Part shown: positions 53,267-63,156 of the stretch, one piece after another
How positions within the stretch are numbered: position 1 is the first letter of the stretch
Layout of the letters: the number at the start of each line of letters is the position of its first letter
Assembly (NCBI GenBank): GCA_946965045.2
Contig: OX337235.1
Span: forward strand, 1,627,508 to 1,691,507
Direction: 5' to 3'
DNA: 64,000 nucleotides
Origin: Epithemia pelagica
Taxonomy: Eukaryota; Bacillariophyta; Bacillariophyceae; Surirellales; Surirellaceae
The notes under the pieces: generated by a model
Told to the model about the DNA's origin: nothing
What the model saw: the letters and a program-made list of their open reading frames with translations, nothing else
Databases searched by the model: none
Translations under genes and position numbers: made by a program

Positions 53267-56200
53267 TCAATAGGTGAACCGATTCAGCAAGTGATCACGT
53301 CTCTTCTCTGGCAAAGGCTTGGTGAAAAGGTCGGATAGATTGGTCAGCGTCCCTTCCTTGGCTACTCGCATGGTCTTGGAAGCCACGGCCTCACGGGCCC
53401 TGTGGTAACATATGGATGTATGCTTCTTCTTGAGTGTTGACTCAGGTATTGTCGTGTTTTTGAAGACAGACTCGTTGTCGCAAAACACGTTTGTTGGCCC
53501 TTCTATCGGAATTCCAAACATTCGGAGTTTGTAGCGCAACGCTTCAATGTGCTCCACTGCTGTTCTCATTGCGATGAACTCGCTTCCGAAGGTACTCGTC
53601 TCGACGGTATTCTGCCGCTTGCTATACCAGACAATCGGGGCTCGGTTGACAAACAACAATATGCCCGTCTGTGAACGACGAGTGACCTTGTTTGATGCGT
53701 GATCGGCATCCACGAAACAATGAGTAGATACAGGCTGCCCTCTCGGCTCGGGCATGTCCCCAGGAATGGATTCCTTTGCATCTCTGTAAAAATCATACCA
53801 GTCGTACTGGCTAAAACAACGTTCATCAATCTCCGGATGCATCGGGTCAAACCACAAGCGTCTCTTTGGGAACGCCTTCAGGTACCCAAACATTGCATAT
53901 GCTTGCTGCAGATGACCTTCTCGAGGCATCGCAAGGTATGTTGACATCATCGATGTCTCCAATAGGACATCGACTCGTCCTAGCTCCACTGCCCACCGGA
54001 GGATCCCGATGAGTTCTTGAAATTTCTGGATCCCGTCTGCTTTGAGCTCCGGGTTTGTGTCGTTTTCTGGCCTGTAGCCATACGATAGTGGTGTTCGACA
54101 ACCGGTCGGAAGACGCTGGCCCTTTTCGGCAAGTTGTTTCTCGATATTTTCGATAGCTGCACGAACGTATTTCTCGGATGAGATATACCATGCTTCTCTG
54201 CCGTCCATTGACATGGTCCCAAGCTCTGCTCCGAGATACATCTCGGGTGGTTCAATCTTGTCGTCTTTCAACTTGAAGACGGCCTGGACGCTTTTTAAAA
54301 CTTTCTTTGAATCATGTGACAACGCCAATAGGTCATCAACATAGCATAGAACGTACTCGTAGTACTTGAAACCGTCCGGCTTCACTGCGGGCCTCATCCA
54401 AAAGTCAGGATCGGCCTTTGATGGCTTGAAACCGATGTCGCACAAGGTCTCAGCCAGATGTGCACGGAAGGCGGCCCCGCTGGACTTGAGTCCATACAGA
54501 GCTTTCTTGATTATCATGATCGTCCCTTCCTCCGAACCCAGTTCCGGCCCGGCTCTGAACCAGATCTTTTCACGACAGTCGGCCGTCAAGTAGGCGTTCT
54601 GAATATCGCATGCCGAGATACTTAGGTCGTTTAATGCGGCAATGAGGAGGGCAATCCTGACCGAATTGCGGGAAACCACAGAAGAGTATGTTAGGGACGC
54701 CGGAGTCTCGGTGAGGTGTCCCCCGGCGACAAACCTCGCTTTACGACGGAAATTCTCCCCCATCTTAACGTCAAATACAATATGGCAACGTATCTGTTGG
54801 TATCCGATGGGTATTTCTGATTCGGACTTCTCCCACGCTTGGAAACCAGGACGCACGTTACGCATCTCCTTGCAGATTGCATCCCACCAGAGCGTGTTTC
54901 CATTTTCTCTGTCAAGTTCTTTAGCTTCTTTGACTGATTTCGGAATTCGAATACCAAACTTGTGCGTTCTAAGCCAGTACTTAGACTTGAGCTTAGAGAT
55001 GATTCGGTTGCGCTTCTTCAAAACCTTTGGAACCCACCAGGCGAATGCCGGTTCCATTGAGATGCGAGCGGCGACGGCATATTCGGAGACTTGTACCGGA
55101 TACGACTCCTTCAAGTCTTTGAGCATGATCCAATTTGTGGATCCGTCCTTCCACTGTACTAAGAGCTCCCAGCCAACGGTCGTTTCCCTGCGTCGCTTGT
55201 TGCCATTGCGCATCGTGACAAAGGCATCTTGCTGGGTCACGGCTTTACTGTTCTTTCTGTAGTCGATAATTTCGTCCAGAAGGACTTGTCGATTCCCGTC
55301 GTCATCGACCTGAGAAAATAGGTTTTCCGCAATGTAGTTCGCGGCGAGAGCGGTCTTGGTACCGTCTCTAAACTCGACTTCGTACATACGCGTGTCGAGA
55401 ATTGGGTTGTCGTGTGCCGTTCCGATTGGGAGACCGTCCTTGTCACGCAACCGTTTCGTGACTTTTGCTAGCATCGGGAAGTCCTCGTCCTGTTTCGGTA
55501 AGGCCACCTCCATATTGACATAGGTGTCGTCAAAAACTTCTGGGGTAAATTCGTCGTCTGCCTCCTTGACCTCATCATTGCTAACGACATCATAAAATTC
55601 AGCGTGAAAATCAGGGTCATGTTCAAGGGGCGGGAGGTCCCAATCAGTAGGATGGGTTTTGCCTCCGTCGACGAGAAAGTGGGCGGAGTCATGAAGCTTA
55701 TCACGGATGAAAGTATCAAACTCTTTGCAACGGTGTTGGACACCGTTTTCTTGCAATTCCAAATTGGTTACCCGAGTTACAGTTGTACGGGAAACCACAC
55801 GCCCAGTATCAGTCAGTATCCAATAAGACATGAGACTCCCGAAACGGTGGGAGACGCCGAGCCATCGTCCAAGACGAGTGGCACCCAGACCGGCGTTGTC
55901 GTTATACCAACACCAGTCATAAAAAGTAAAGTCCAGATACTCGGATATATCTGGCGTTTCGCCAGTCACTCGTTCTAAACTTGTGCGACCGTCTAAGTCG
56001 CCAGATTGCCGCGCGGTCCGCTGCATTGTCTCGCATACCCATCGTATGCCGTAATCCCATAGACGGCGGGGAACGCGTTGTTTGTGCATGACGCGGAACC
56101 ACCGCTTGCGAATCTCGCGGATCACACCTTCGACTTTGGACTGATTGTGACGATATGGTTCAGTCACTTGAAGATCAATCGCGTGTTTTCTGACCTGCTC

Positions 56201-56689
56201 GCGGAAGGTAGTGCGTTTGCCGGTCTGTTCTTTTGACCCGTCACACAGGAGCGAATCCGGGACTCCAAAATCTGAAATGAACTGTTGGAGTCCTGCTCCG
56301 GCATCACTTTTCTTCTCCATTGGATATGCTGCGGCGAAAAAATCTTTGTTCGCGAAGATTTGAGCATGACAGTTTCCATCAAGGGATTTATACTGCCCGT
56401 CCATGGTATCGGTGAAGACGACATCTTTCAATCGGGGCCGCTCAAACATGCGGTCTGCCCGATAACGTCGTGATAAGGGCAAAATGGCAGATCGGATCAT
56501 TCTTTGGGTCGTCGTTGCCAGGGTTTTCTTGGCCTGTTCTAATCCAATGAACCATCGTTCACTGAGAGACTGAGCATTGACAGTACCGCGTCGCTCGTTG
56601 GAAATGAAGGTGCGCTCGGATGGTACGTCCAAGCGAGGGAGAAATTCGGGTTTGACTTCATGATCTGCAATTTGCACACTGGCAATCAA
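53267..56689 (-). CDS. Copia integrase - RT - RNase H part of the split polyprotein
   Basis: 1140 codons without a stop, opened by non-ATG codons after a TGA. Integrase triad: D in VVFTDTMDGQ, D in LLCDGSKEQ, E in NQSKVEGVIREI. A chromo-like stretch follows near WELLVQWKDGSTNWI. RT: KARFVAGGHLTETP, SACDIQNAYLTA (first Asp), KALYGLKSSGAAFRAHL and the YVDD box in VLCYVDDLLAL. RNase H: FVDADHASN, ETSTFGSEFIAM, FCDNESV and TLTNLSDLFTKPLPEKRR. All catalytic blocks are present, so this half could still encode active enzymes, but it is cut off from its gag/protease half by the insertion. The frame continues upstream (56690-56932) across the TGA. Confidence 0.92.
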   Translation of the reverse strand: MIASVQIADHEVKPEFLPRLDVPSERTFISNERRGTVNAQSLSERWFIGLEQAKKTLATTTQRMIRSAILPLSRRYRADRMFERPRLKDVVFTDTMDGQYKSLDGNCHAQIFANKDFFAAAYPMEKKSDAGAGLQQFISDFGVPDSLLCDGSKEQTGKRTTFREQVRKHAIDLQVTEPYRHNQSKVEGVIREIRKRWFRVMHKQRVPRRLWDYGIRWVCETMQRTARQSGDLDGRTSLERVTGETPDISEYLDFTFYDWCWYNDNAGLGATRLGRWLGVSHRFGSLMSYWILTDTGRVVSRTTVTRVTNLELQENGVQHRCKEFDTFIRDKLHDSAHFLVDGGKTHPTDWDLPPLEHDPDFHAEFYDVVSNDEVKEADDEFTPEVFDDTYVNMEVALPKQDEDFPMLAKVTKRLRDKDGLPIGTAHDNPILDTRMYEVEFRDGTKTALAANYIAENLFSQVDDDGNRQVLLDEIIDYRKNSKAVTQQDAFVTMRNGNKRRRETTVGWELLVQWKDGSTNWIMLKDLKESYPVQVSEYAVAARISMEPAFAWWVPKVLKKRNRIISKLKSKYWLRTHKFGIRIPKSVKEAKELDRENGNTLWWDAICKEMRNVRPGFQAWEKSESEIPIGYQQIRCHIVFDVKMGENFRRKARFVAGGHLTETPASLTYSSVVSRNSVRIALLIAALNDLSISACDIQNAYLTADCREKIWFRAGPELGSEEGTIMIIKKALYGLKSSGAAFRAHLAETLCDIGFKPSKADPDFWMRPAVKPDGFKYYEYVLCYVDDLLALSHDSKKVLKSVQAVFKLKDDKIEPPEMYLGAELGTMSMDGREAWYISSEKYVRAAIENIEKQLAEKGQRLPTGCRTPLSYGYRPENDTNPELKADGIQKFQELIGILRWAVELGRVDVLLETSMMSTYLAMPREGHLQQAYAMFGYLKAFPKRRLWFDPMHPEIDERCFSQYDWYDFYRDAKESIPGDMPEPRGQPVSTHCFVDADHASNKVTRRSQTGILLFVNRAPIVWYSKRQNTVETSTFGSEFIAMRTAVEHIEALRYKLRMFGIPIEGPTNVFCDNESVFKNTTIPESTLKKKHTSICYHRAREAVASKTMRVAKEGTLTNLSDLFTKPLPEKRRDHLLNRFTY

Positions 56690-56917
56690 TCAGGACGTCA
56701 ACTGTTCTGGTTCGTAAATCGTCCCCTTAAAAATGGGCTCAGACGATATGGCCGAAATTTCGATCGTGTCCTCTGTTTGGTTTCGAGGGACGATATCTTG
56801 ATGTGGTTCCCAGTCATGGTGGGAGGAGAGGTGGATGTGCGGCAAATGCTCGAGCTCCCGTTGTGATGGCACTCGAGTGTTGAAATAGATTATGGTGCCC
56901 TGCGTGTGGAATGGAAT
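56690..56917 (-). pseudogene. pre-integrase segment of the split Copia polyprotein
   Basis: Same frame as 53267-56689 but separated from it by a TGA (EQLTS-stop-LIASVQ). Reads FHTQGTIIYFNTRVPS...ELEHLPHIHL...W-E-P-H, the spacer found in this Copia group between the protease/pre-integrase part and the integrase. Its 5' side is cut by the element at 56918. Confidence 0.8.
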
Positions 56918-57822
56918 TGTTAGGATTCTCACCTTTAACTAGGTGGTGGTGGAATCTACAACACATTGACTGATGCTAGTATTTTATGGCATCCGATGAC
57001 ATTTGTGTAAAAGTGAGAAAAGAATGACGGCATGCTCGCGGACCTTTAATTTTGGCCAAGGCATGCTCGCAAGGATTCTCACCTTTAACTAGGTGGTGGT
57101 GGAATCTACAACACATCGACTGATGCTAGTATTTTATGGCATCCGATGACATTTGTGTAAAAGTGAGAAAAGAATGACGGCATGCTCGCGGACCTTTAAT
57201 TTTGGCCAAGGCATGCTCGCAATGCACGCGCTATCGGCGACCGCTCGGATATTGACTATGGCCCATCACGTGCGCGCCCAATATTCTCAAGCGCGCGCAA
57301 TCAAGATCCGAGTGAGCACCTCCACGACTTACCTCAACGACCTAAGTAATCAAAGCACGAATCACGATCACGCGAGACCATATTTCCATTCCCACAATTC
57401 CAAGAATGCAATCAACAACGCGCCAAGAAAACTACCTATATCACAACAAAGCAAGAGCTGTTGGCATTGGTATATGATATACAACTGCATATACTTTCAA
57501 TACAACAATGCAGGTCTACTCCAACCATTTGAGGACCTATCACACCAGATCCATGGCCGTATACAAGAGCCAGGACCTCGACCTTCATCAAACACCTTAG
57601 TTAGTAATCATCTCACAATCATTAATATCACCATTTTAACACTCATCTTAAGACTAACCTCTTATCAGTGGACCGACTGCCCCCACCCACGGCAGACCTC
57701 GACTTGCAACTCTTCTCTGACCCGTGGAGGATTGTTGTATCGGTTGGTGATCGATTGTCGGCTCAGCGAGCCTTTTGCCAACTACCTATTACCCTTCTGA
57801 ATTCTCAATGAGAGTTCTGCTA
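56918..57822 (+). repeat. 5' LTR of the young Copia copy
   Basis: 905 bp, TGTTAGGATTCTCACC...GAGTTCTGCTA. It carries an internal 150-bp tandem duplication near its 5' end that the related LTRs at 17131, 20108 and 25366 do not have. Confidence 0.92.
56922..57221 (+). repeat. 150-bp tandem duplication inside the LTR
   Basis: Units 56922-57071 and 57072-57221, both starting AGGATTCTCACCTTTAAC and ending GGCATGCTCGCA. They differ at one site by eye (ACACATTGAC versus ACACATCGAC). The same duplication is in the 3' LTR (61735-62034), so it predates this insertion. Confidence 0.92.
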
Positions 57823-57896
57823 GATTAACAGTCTCATCGCTCATTGCCCTGCAGTCGCATTGGAGATCATACTTACCCATCTACATTGAGTACAGA

Positions 57897-58157
57897 TTGA
57901 GCTACACCAACAAACAAGAGTTAGAGGACAAAGCTACCCAACCCAACAACAGGGCCAGCCTGGCTAAGGCTAGGGTCATCAACCCTCTCCTATTCCAGGA
58001 CCTCAAGCTGGACCAGGACTTCGTGCAACTACCTTCCCAAAACTCACCTGACCAGTACTTTGCTGAGGACTACGAGCAAGACGAGGAAGCTACCATTATT
58101 CCTGACTCCCCGGTTCAACTCGATCACCGCAACGAGTCCGGAAGTGACCAAGGATAA
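57897..58157 (+). other. leader open frame between primer site and gag (copy 3, long form)
   Basis: 86 codons, containing the block shared with copies 1 and 2 (KQELEDKATQPNNRASLAKA) and an acidic extension (DYEQDEEATIIPDSPVQL) that copies 1 and 2 have lost through a stop and small shift. It starts at TTG, with no ATG in frame. Confidence 0.4.
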
Positions 58158-58326
58158 GTATCTTTAAGTAGTTTCCACAACAAACCAGAGACAAAACCGA
58201 GTTCCGCACATCCGGGTTCCCAGCACAACACACATCCGGGTACTGACATACGTGGCACACACGTGGTACATCCGGGTTCAGATCACACCACACATTAAAT
58301 AAACAACGAACCAACCATATACTACC

Positions 58327-61300
58327 ATGGATCCAACATACCCCAAGACACCCTCTCTTCCTTCTGACGACTCAGTACCGCCTGACATATCAGATACACA
58401 AGTGTTCAATCATATCACCCAGCATCTATTTGAATGTGATGAAGAACGAGCTCAAGCCCTCCATCAATGGATAAAACATAGTGGTTTCGAACACATTCTG
58501 AATGTCATCGACTATCTTGCAGTCAATCCAGAAAAGAATATCAAGGACCTTGGACAATACAAGTATGGGAACAAGACGATGGATCTGAAGACATTTACAA
58601 GGCATCAACTGAAGATCCTAGCACATTGGTCACGAGAACAAACCTCAACCCTGCAGCAGTCTGATTTACCTCGCTCTACCTGGTTGAACCTCACCAAGGC
58701 CAATTATGATCATTGGAGAATCAATGCAGACTTCACCAAGCTCCGTCTGAACCAAGGTTGCATTTCGTCATTTTGTTTAGCAAAAAGAGAGGTGCTACGT
58801 CTTAACAACTATATCTCCAATCTTCGTCTCGATGATTCATGGCACGGCACAACCTTTCAGTTTCTTCTCCACTTTCAACACCAATTCCATCTTCTCGACA
58901 ATCTGGGATCAATGTTTGATCACATTCCTGGCCACTCCACTAGGATGACCTTCCTGATGAAAGCCGTTGAAAAGGTACCTGATTTACGACAAGTCAACAT
59001 CTTGTCTGGTGCAAAGACACTTTGTTATCAATCATATTTCCGTCTTCTCCTTGATGCCGCATATGATCATGACCAAGCAACTCGAGCACCAAAGTCTAAC
59101 CGACTTAAGCATACCAAGCAATGCGACTTTCAATATGATCAAGATTTTGATATCAAAGATCTATCACCCAAAGAAAAACACCGCATGATTAAGAGAACTA
59201 ACGTGAAGACCAAGAAATCATCTTCGCTTCGTCCAAAGATCAGTCTTCCAAGAGATCTGTGGAGTAAACTCAACGACAATAGTCGTCAAGTAATCATTGC
59301 GTACAACAAGTCTACCCAGAATCCGTCATCAACAACTGCATGCATGGAACAGACGCATACTCTTGACATTGATCCGGAACCTGATCCCGACCCTGGTCGT
59401 GCATGGATTGACGACATGATTCAAGATGATTCCCAAGACCATCAAGATAATTTCTTTGATCTGATTACCCGGTTGGTTCCACAAGTTGTGACCAATATTG
59501 ATGTCAATCATCCAACATCTGATCTTGCTAATTTGGTGTCCAATATCAAGGCAACATCCATCCCTAATGATTGTCTCGAGAACAACACCAACTGTAAACA
59601 GAAAGTTGAGATATCTCGACATCTGCTCTCTCGCATGTCTACTTTCTCCGGTGACAATCAATTGACTGGCTATAATCATTGGTATCTTGATCCCATGCAA
59701 GATACGGCACCTTCTTCAAGGACTGTTGAAAATGATGGCAACAATCCGCATGATGCTTTTGGGAAGTATACCAATCGTGTTGTCTGTAACCTCAACCTTC
59801 TCTTGGATTTACCTTACGATCATGGACCTGATACGCCTTCCTTCTTCACACCCCTGCTTGGAGAATACTGTTCCAAACCATACCTCCAAGATCAGAGCAT
59901 CGCTGAGAACCGTTATCAGACCGTTAAGAGGACAACATACGTCGTGACCGTTTCGGGCCATATCCCTCTTGAGATCCTCAATGGTCGCCCACCCGGCATT
60001 ACCCACCCACTTTTCTTTCTTATCTGGGACAAGGCCCCCTACTTTACCGAATCATATGCCCTCTCCCACCGTCCCTACCGTCCCTACCCTCCCTCTTTTG
60101 TCACGACACTTGGCTACTGGCTTGTTTTTGCCCCTCCTATTGGTGATACTTTGTCTCTGGACACTCAAACCCTTTGTTACTCTGCCATTCTTCATGATGC
60201 ACCCACGCCACCCAGCAGCAACCTTTGTGTGGATACCTCTTCAGGGGAGGAGTCGCTTCCAAATAAACCCAACGGCAAACAAGCTGACATTGTTTTCATT
60301 TGTTGCAAAGGTGAAGATCCATCCACGCAAATCCCTACGATCAAATATGATGACACTATTGGCCAAACTTTCCTTGTTTATGATCCTGAGGAAAATGGGG
60401 AGCAACGACAACCATATAATGGGGAGCAACGACAACCATGTCTTATCAGATGCATCGTTGATTTAGAACAAGATGCTCTGAAGCAAGAAGACTATATCAA
60501 GTACACTTTCTACAAATCCATTTCCGACATTGACAAGATAATTTCATACCGTCAACATATGGAATACATCAAACAGGATAACCAAGCAAAGGCAACTGAA
60601 GATAACGTTTTCCAATTCAGAGATGTCGTCGGAGATCAAGAACCGTCAAGTATTAGCAACAATCTTGACTACAAAAGAAGTCGCTGTCGTATACTTGTTG
60701 ATTGGGAGACTGGGGAGATGATCTATGAGCCTCCGTCACTAATGGTAAACGATGCATATGCCAAGAAACATGATCTATTGAGTGAACTTGGATGGAAACA
60801 TCTCAAGCGTTTTGTCAAGACCAGTAAATACCTTGTTCAAGCTGCCAAACAGCAGTCACGAATCAAGCATGTCTGTCATTCCATCAAGTACAAGTTTGGT
60901 TATCAAGAAGTTCCACAGAAATATGAAGAAGTAGTTGTTTTGTTAGACAAGCAATATGGTAAAGAAAAGTGGCACGACACTACTGAAGTTGAGCCCTCTC
61001 AGGTTTCTCGGACTCAATCTCTCAAGACATTCAAGGATTATTGTCAAACTCAGCTCAGCAGAGGGAAAAAGATAAATGCATCTTCAGAAGAGTATCACAA
61101 GAACAAGATTCGAGTCCATCTTGTAAATCACGATGATAGCCGCAAAGCACTTCTCATCACAGACAAACCTTTTACCAAAGAACCGGTTGAGGCAATCATT
61201 TTGAGTGCTACTTCCATTCACAACTTCCATACAACCACCTGTCTTGGGATTCTCAATGAAATGGATATATGGGGAGCAGACATTGGAAATGCATACGACC

Positions 61301-61755
61301 CGGAAGCTTTATCTGGGGAGAAGATCTTGATAGTTGCAAGACAAGAACTCAAGGAATCAGGTCACATCTTGATTAAACACAGGGCATCAAAGGGATTAAA
61401 ATCTTCAGGAGCATGTCGGCGTGACTGTTTCTTTGACATCCCACTTGATATGGATTTGTCACCAACTAAAGCAGATCCCAATGTTTGGATGAAGAAGGCA
61501 CCTGGGGAGCATAGCTCAAAGGGCACCGACAAGACCTACCAACTGAAGAATGATGAACTGATTACTTATTGCCTGAGATATCCCTATGAGAGCGTCCGGG
61601 ATACATTGTCAGTAAGCATTGGAAATTCTCAAAAGTATGGACCACGTTCAAGATCATATTCTTCTGGGGAGGAAACGTTCAGAAGCATGACAAGGAAAAT
61701 AACAATCCTCACTCGACAAATTGTGGGGAGTGTTAGGATTCTCACCTTTAACTAG
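58327..61755 (+). CDS. gag plus reduced pol polyprotein of the non-autonomous Copia
   Basis: 1142 codons from the ATG at 58327 to a stop 25 bases into the 3' LTR. Residues 1-~460: gag homologous to the two copies at 18437 and 21341 (FNHITQHLF, LNNYISNLRLDDSWHGT, RMTFLMKAVEKVPDLR, DIDPEPDPDPG), with an internal loss of the 'SQSQQDLTAFRKG...LVRIIQTDQG' segment. No protease motif. Residues ~475-600: CNLNLLLDLPYDHGPDTPSF, then directly ENRYQTVKRTT and LEILNGRPPG, the sequence behind the integrase core, so the core is deleted. Later: LVDWETGEMIYEPP chromo-like segment and RT fingers/palm start (LNEMDIWGADIGNAYDPEAL, SPTKADPNVWMKKA), then KITILTRQIVGS with YxDD and RNase H missing. Structural or RNA-binding role plausible; catalysis is not. 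Confidence 0.88.
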   Translation: MDPTYPKTPSLPSDDSVPPDISDTQVFNHITQHLFECDEERAQALHQWIKHSGFEHILNVIDYLAVNPEKNIKDLGQYKYGNKTMDLKTFTRHQLKILAHWSREQTSTLQQSDLPRSTWLNLTKANYDHWRINADFTKLRLNQGCISSFCLAKREVLRLNNYISNLRLDDSWHGTTFQFLLHFQHQFHLLDNLGSMFDHIPGHSTRMTFLMKAVEKVPDLRQVNILSGAKTLCYQSYFRLLLDAAYDHDQATRAPKSNRLKHTKQCDFQYDQDFDIKDLSPKEKHRMIKRTNVKTKKSSSLRPKISLPRDLWSKLNDNSRQVIIAYNKSTQNPSSTTACMEQTHTLDIDPEPDPDPGRAWIDDMIQDDSQDHQDNFFDLITRLVPQVVTNIDVNHPTSDLANLVSNIKATSIPNDCLENNTNCKQKVEISRHLLSRMSTFSGDNQLTGYNHWYLDPMQDTAPSSRTVENDGNNPHDAFGKYTNRVVCNLNLLLDLPYDHGPDTPSFFTPLLGEYCSKPYLQDQSIAENRYQTVKRTTYVVTVSGHIPLEILNGRPPGITHPLFFLIWDKAPYFTESYALSHRPYRPYPPSFVTTLGYWLVFAPPIGDTLSLDTQTLCYSAILHDAPTPPSSNLCVDTSSGEESLPNKPNGKQADIVFICCKGEDPSTQIPTIKYDDTIGQTFLVYDPEENGEQRQPYNGEQRQPCLIRCIVDLEQDALKQEDYIKYTFYKSISDIDKIISYRQHMEYIKQDNQAKATEDNVFQFRDVVGDQEPSSISNNLDYKRSRCRILVDWETGEMIYEPPSLMVNDAYAKKHDLLSELGWKHLKRFVKTSKYLVQAAKQQSRIKHVCHSIKYKFGYQEVPQKYEEVVVLLDKQYGKEKWHDTTEVEPSQVSRTQSLKTFKDYCQTQLSRGKKINASSEEYHKNKIRVHLVNHDDSRKALLITDKPFTKEPVEAIILSATSIHNFHTTTCLGILNEMDIWGADIGNAYDPEALSGEKILIVARQELKESGHILIKHRASKGLKSSGACRRDCFFDIPLDMDLSPTKADPNVWMKKAPGEHSSKGTDKTYQLKNDELITYCLRYPYESVRDTLSVSIGNSQKYGPRSRSYSSGEETFRSMTRKITILTRQIVGSVRILTFN
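61723..61730 (+). other. polypurine tract
   Basis: GTGGGGAG directly before the 3' LTR, identical to the tract at 25358-25365. Confidence 0.7.
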
Positions 61756-62635
61756 GTGGTGGTGGAATCTACAACACATCGACTGATGCTAGTATTTTAT
61801 GGCATCCGATGACATTTGTGTAAAAGTGAGAAAAGAATGACGGCATGCTCGCGGACCTTTAATTTTGGCCAAGGCATGCTCGCAAGGATTCTCACCTTTA
61901 ACTAGGTGGTGGTGGAATCTACAACACATCGACTGATGCTAGTATTTTATGGCATCCGATGACATTTGTGTAAAAGTGAGAAAAGAATGACGGCATGCTC
62001 GCGGACCTTTAATTTTGGCCAAGGCATGCTCGCAATGCACGCGCTATCGGCAACCGCTCGGATATTGACTATGGCCCATCACGTGCGCGCCCAATATTCT
62101 CAAGCGCGCGCAATCAAGATCCGAGTGAGCACCTCCACGACTTACCTCAACGACCTAAGTAATCAAAGCACGAATCACGATCACGCGAGACCATATTTCC
62201 ATTCCCACAATTCCAAGAATGCAATCAACAACGCGCCAAGAAAACTACCTATATCACAACAAAGCAAGAGCTGTTGGCATTGGTATATGATATACAACTG
62301 CATATACTTTCAATACAACAATGCAGGTCTACTCCAACCATTTGAGGACCTATCACACCAGATCCATGGCCGTATACAAGAGCCAGGACCTCGACCTTCA
62401 TCAAACACCTTAGTTAGTAATCATCTCACAATCATTAATATCACCATTTTAACACTCATCTTAAGACTAACCTCTTATCAGTGGACCGACTGCCCCCACC
62501 CACGGCAGACCTCGACTTGCAACTCTTCTCTGACCCGTGGAGGATTGTTGTATCGGTTGGTGATCGATTGTCGGCTCAGCGAGCCTTTTGCCAACTACCT
62601 ATTACCCTTCTGAATTCTCAATGAGAGTTCTGCTA
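61731..62635 (+). repeat. 3' LTR of the young Copia copy
   Basis: 905 bp, same ends and internal duplication as the 5' LTR; one of the few visible differences is GGCAACCGC versus GGCGACCGC. Followed by GGAAT. Confidence 0.92.
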
Positions 62636-62640
62636 GGAAT

Positions 62641-63117
62641 GACCACGTCTTCATGATAGATGCCCATGGGCTCCCTGGAATAAGGGTTGTCCATGACATC
62701 GATTCCGTTTGCCCTCACTTGATTGGGGTTGACCAAGGAATGTTTCATCTGGTCCCCCATCCACAACGCTTCATGAAAGACTAAAATGAATTCTTGCCCG
62801 TCCGACTGTCTTGTCCACACGGTGGCTCCCGTGACAACAGGCACATGCTTAATAGCGTCATATGCATCGGTATATGGAGACACGTCGCATTCTTTTCCGG
62901 TATATGCGAGGACAGTACAATTGGCTCCAAGGACAATGGTATCAGCATGAGTGTCAAGTTCAACTCGTCCTGTTTCGCCGACGATGTTGGTTCTCTTGGT
63001 GCACGATTTGGATGATGACGTTTTACTCCGTGCACTTGATATCGATCTGCATATTGATCGTTGTCTCCCTACTTGCATATAACTCCTCTTAAACAATCGT
63101 TCACAGAGTAAACTCAC
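62641..63117 (-). pseudogene. protease part of the split Copia polyprotein
   Basis: In the same frame as the gag at 63157-64000, after one TGA and 13 sense codons. Contains the retropepsin motif VELDTHADTIVLGANC, then VSPYTDAYDAIKHVPVVTGA, VFHEALWMGDQMKHSLVNPN and NPYSREPMGIYHEDVV, where the inserted element cuts the frame. The Asp-Thr-His-Ala-Asp-Thr active-site form is typical of one diatom Copia group. Confidence 0.88.
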
Positions 63118-63156
63118 GATTTTAGAATAGAGGGTAACAAATAGAGAGGGTAACCA

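Larger units (their letters stand above)
56918..62635 (+). mobile_element. young non-autonomous Copia copy inserted in the minus-strand Copia
   Basis: 5718 bp. Both LTRs are 905 bp (56918-57822 and 61731-62635) and differ at about two sites by eye. The perfect 5-bp duplication GGAAT lies at 56913-56917 and 62636-62640. Primer region GATTAACAGTCTCATCGC; polypurine tract GTGGGGAG before the 3' LTR. The internal region encodes one uninterrupted 1142-codon frame with gag and a reduced pol that lacks protease, the integrase core, the RT YxDD box and RNase H. It is of the same family as 17131-26073. Confidence 0.92.
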
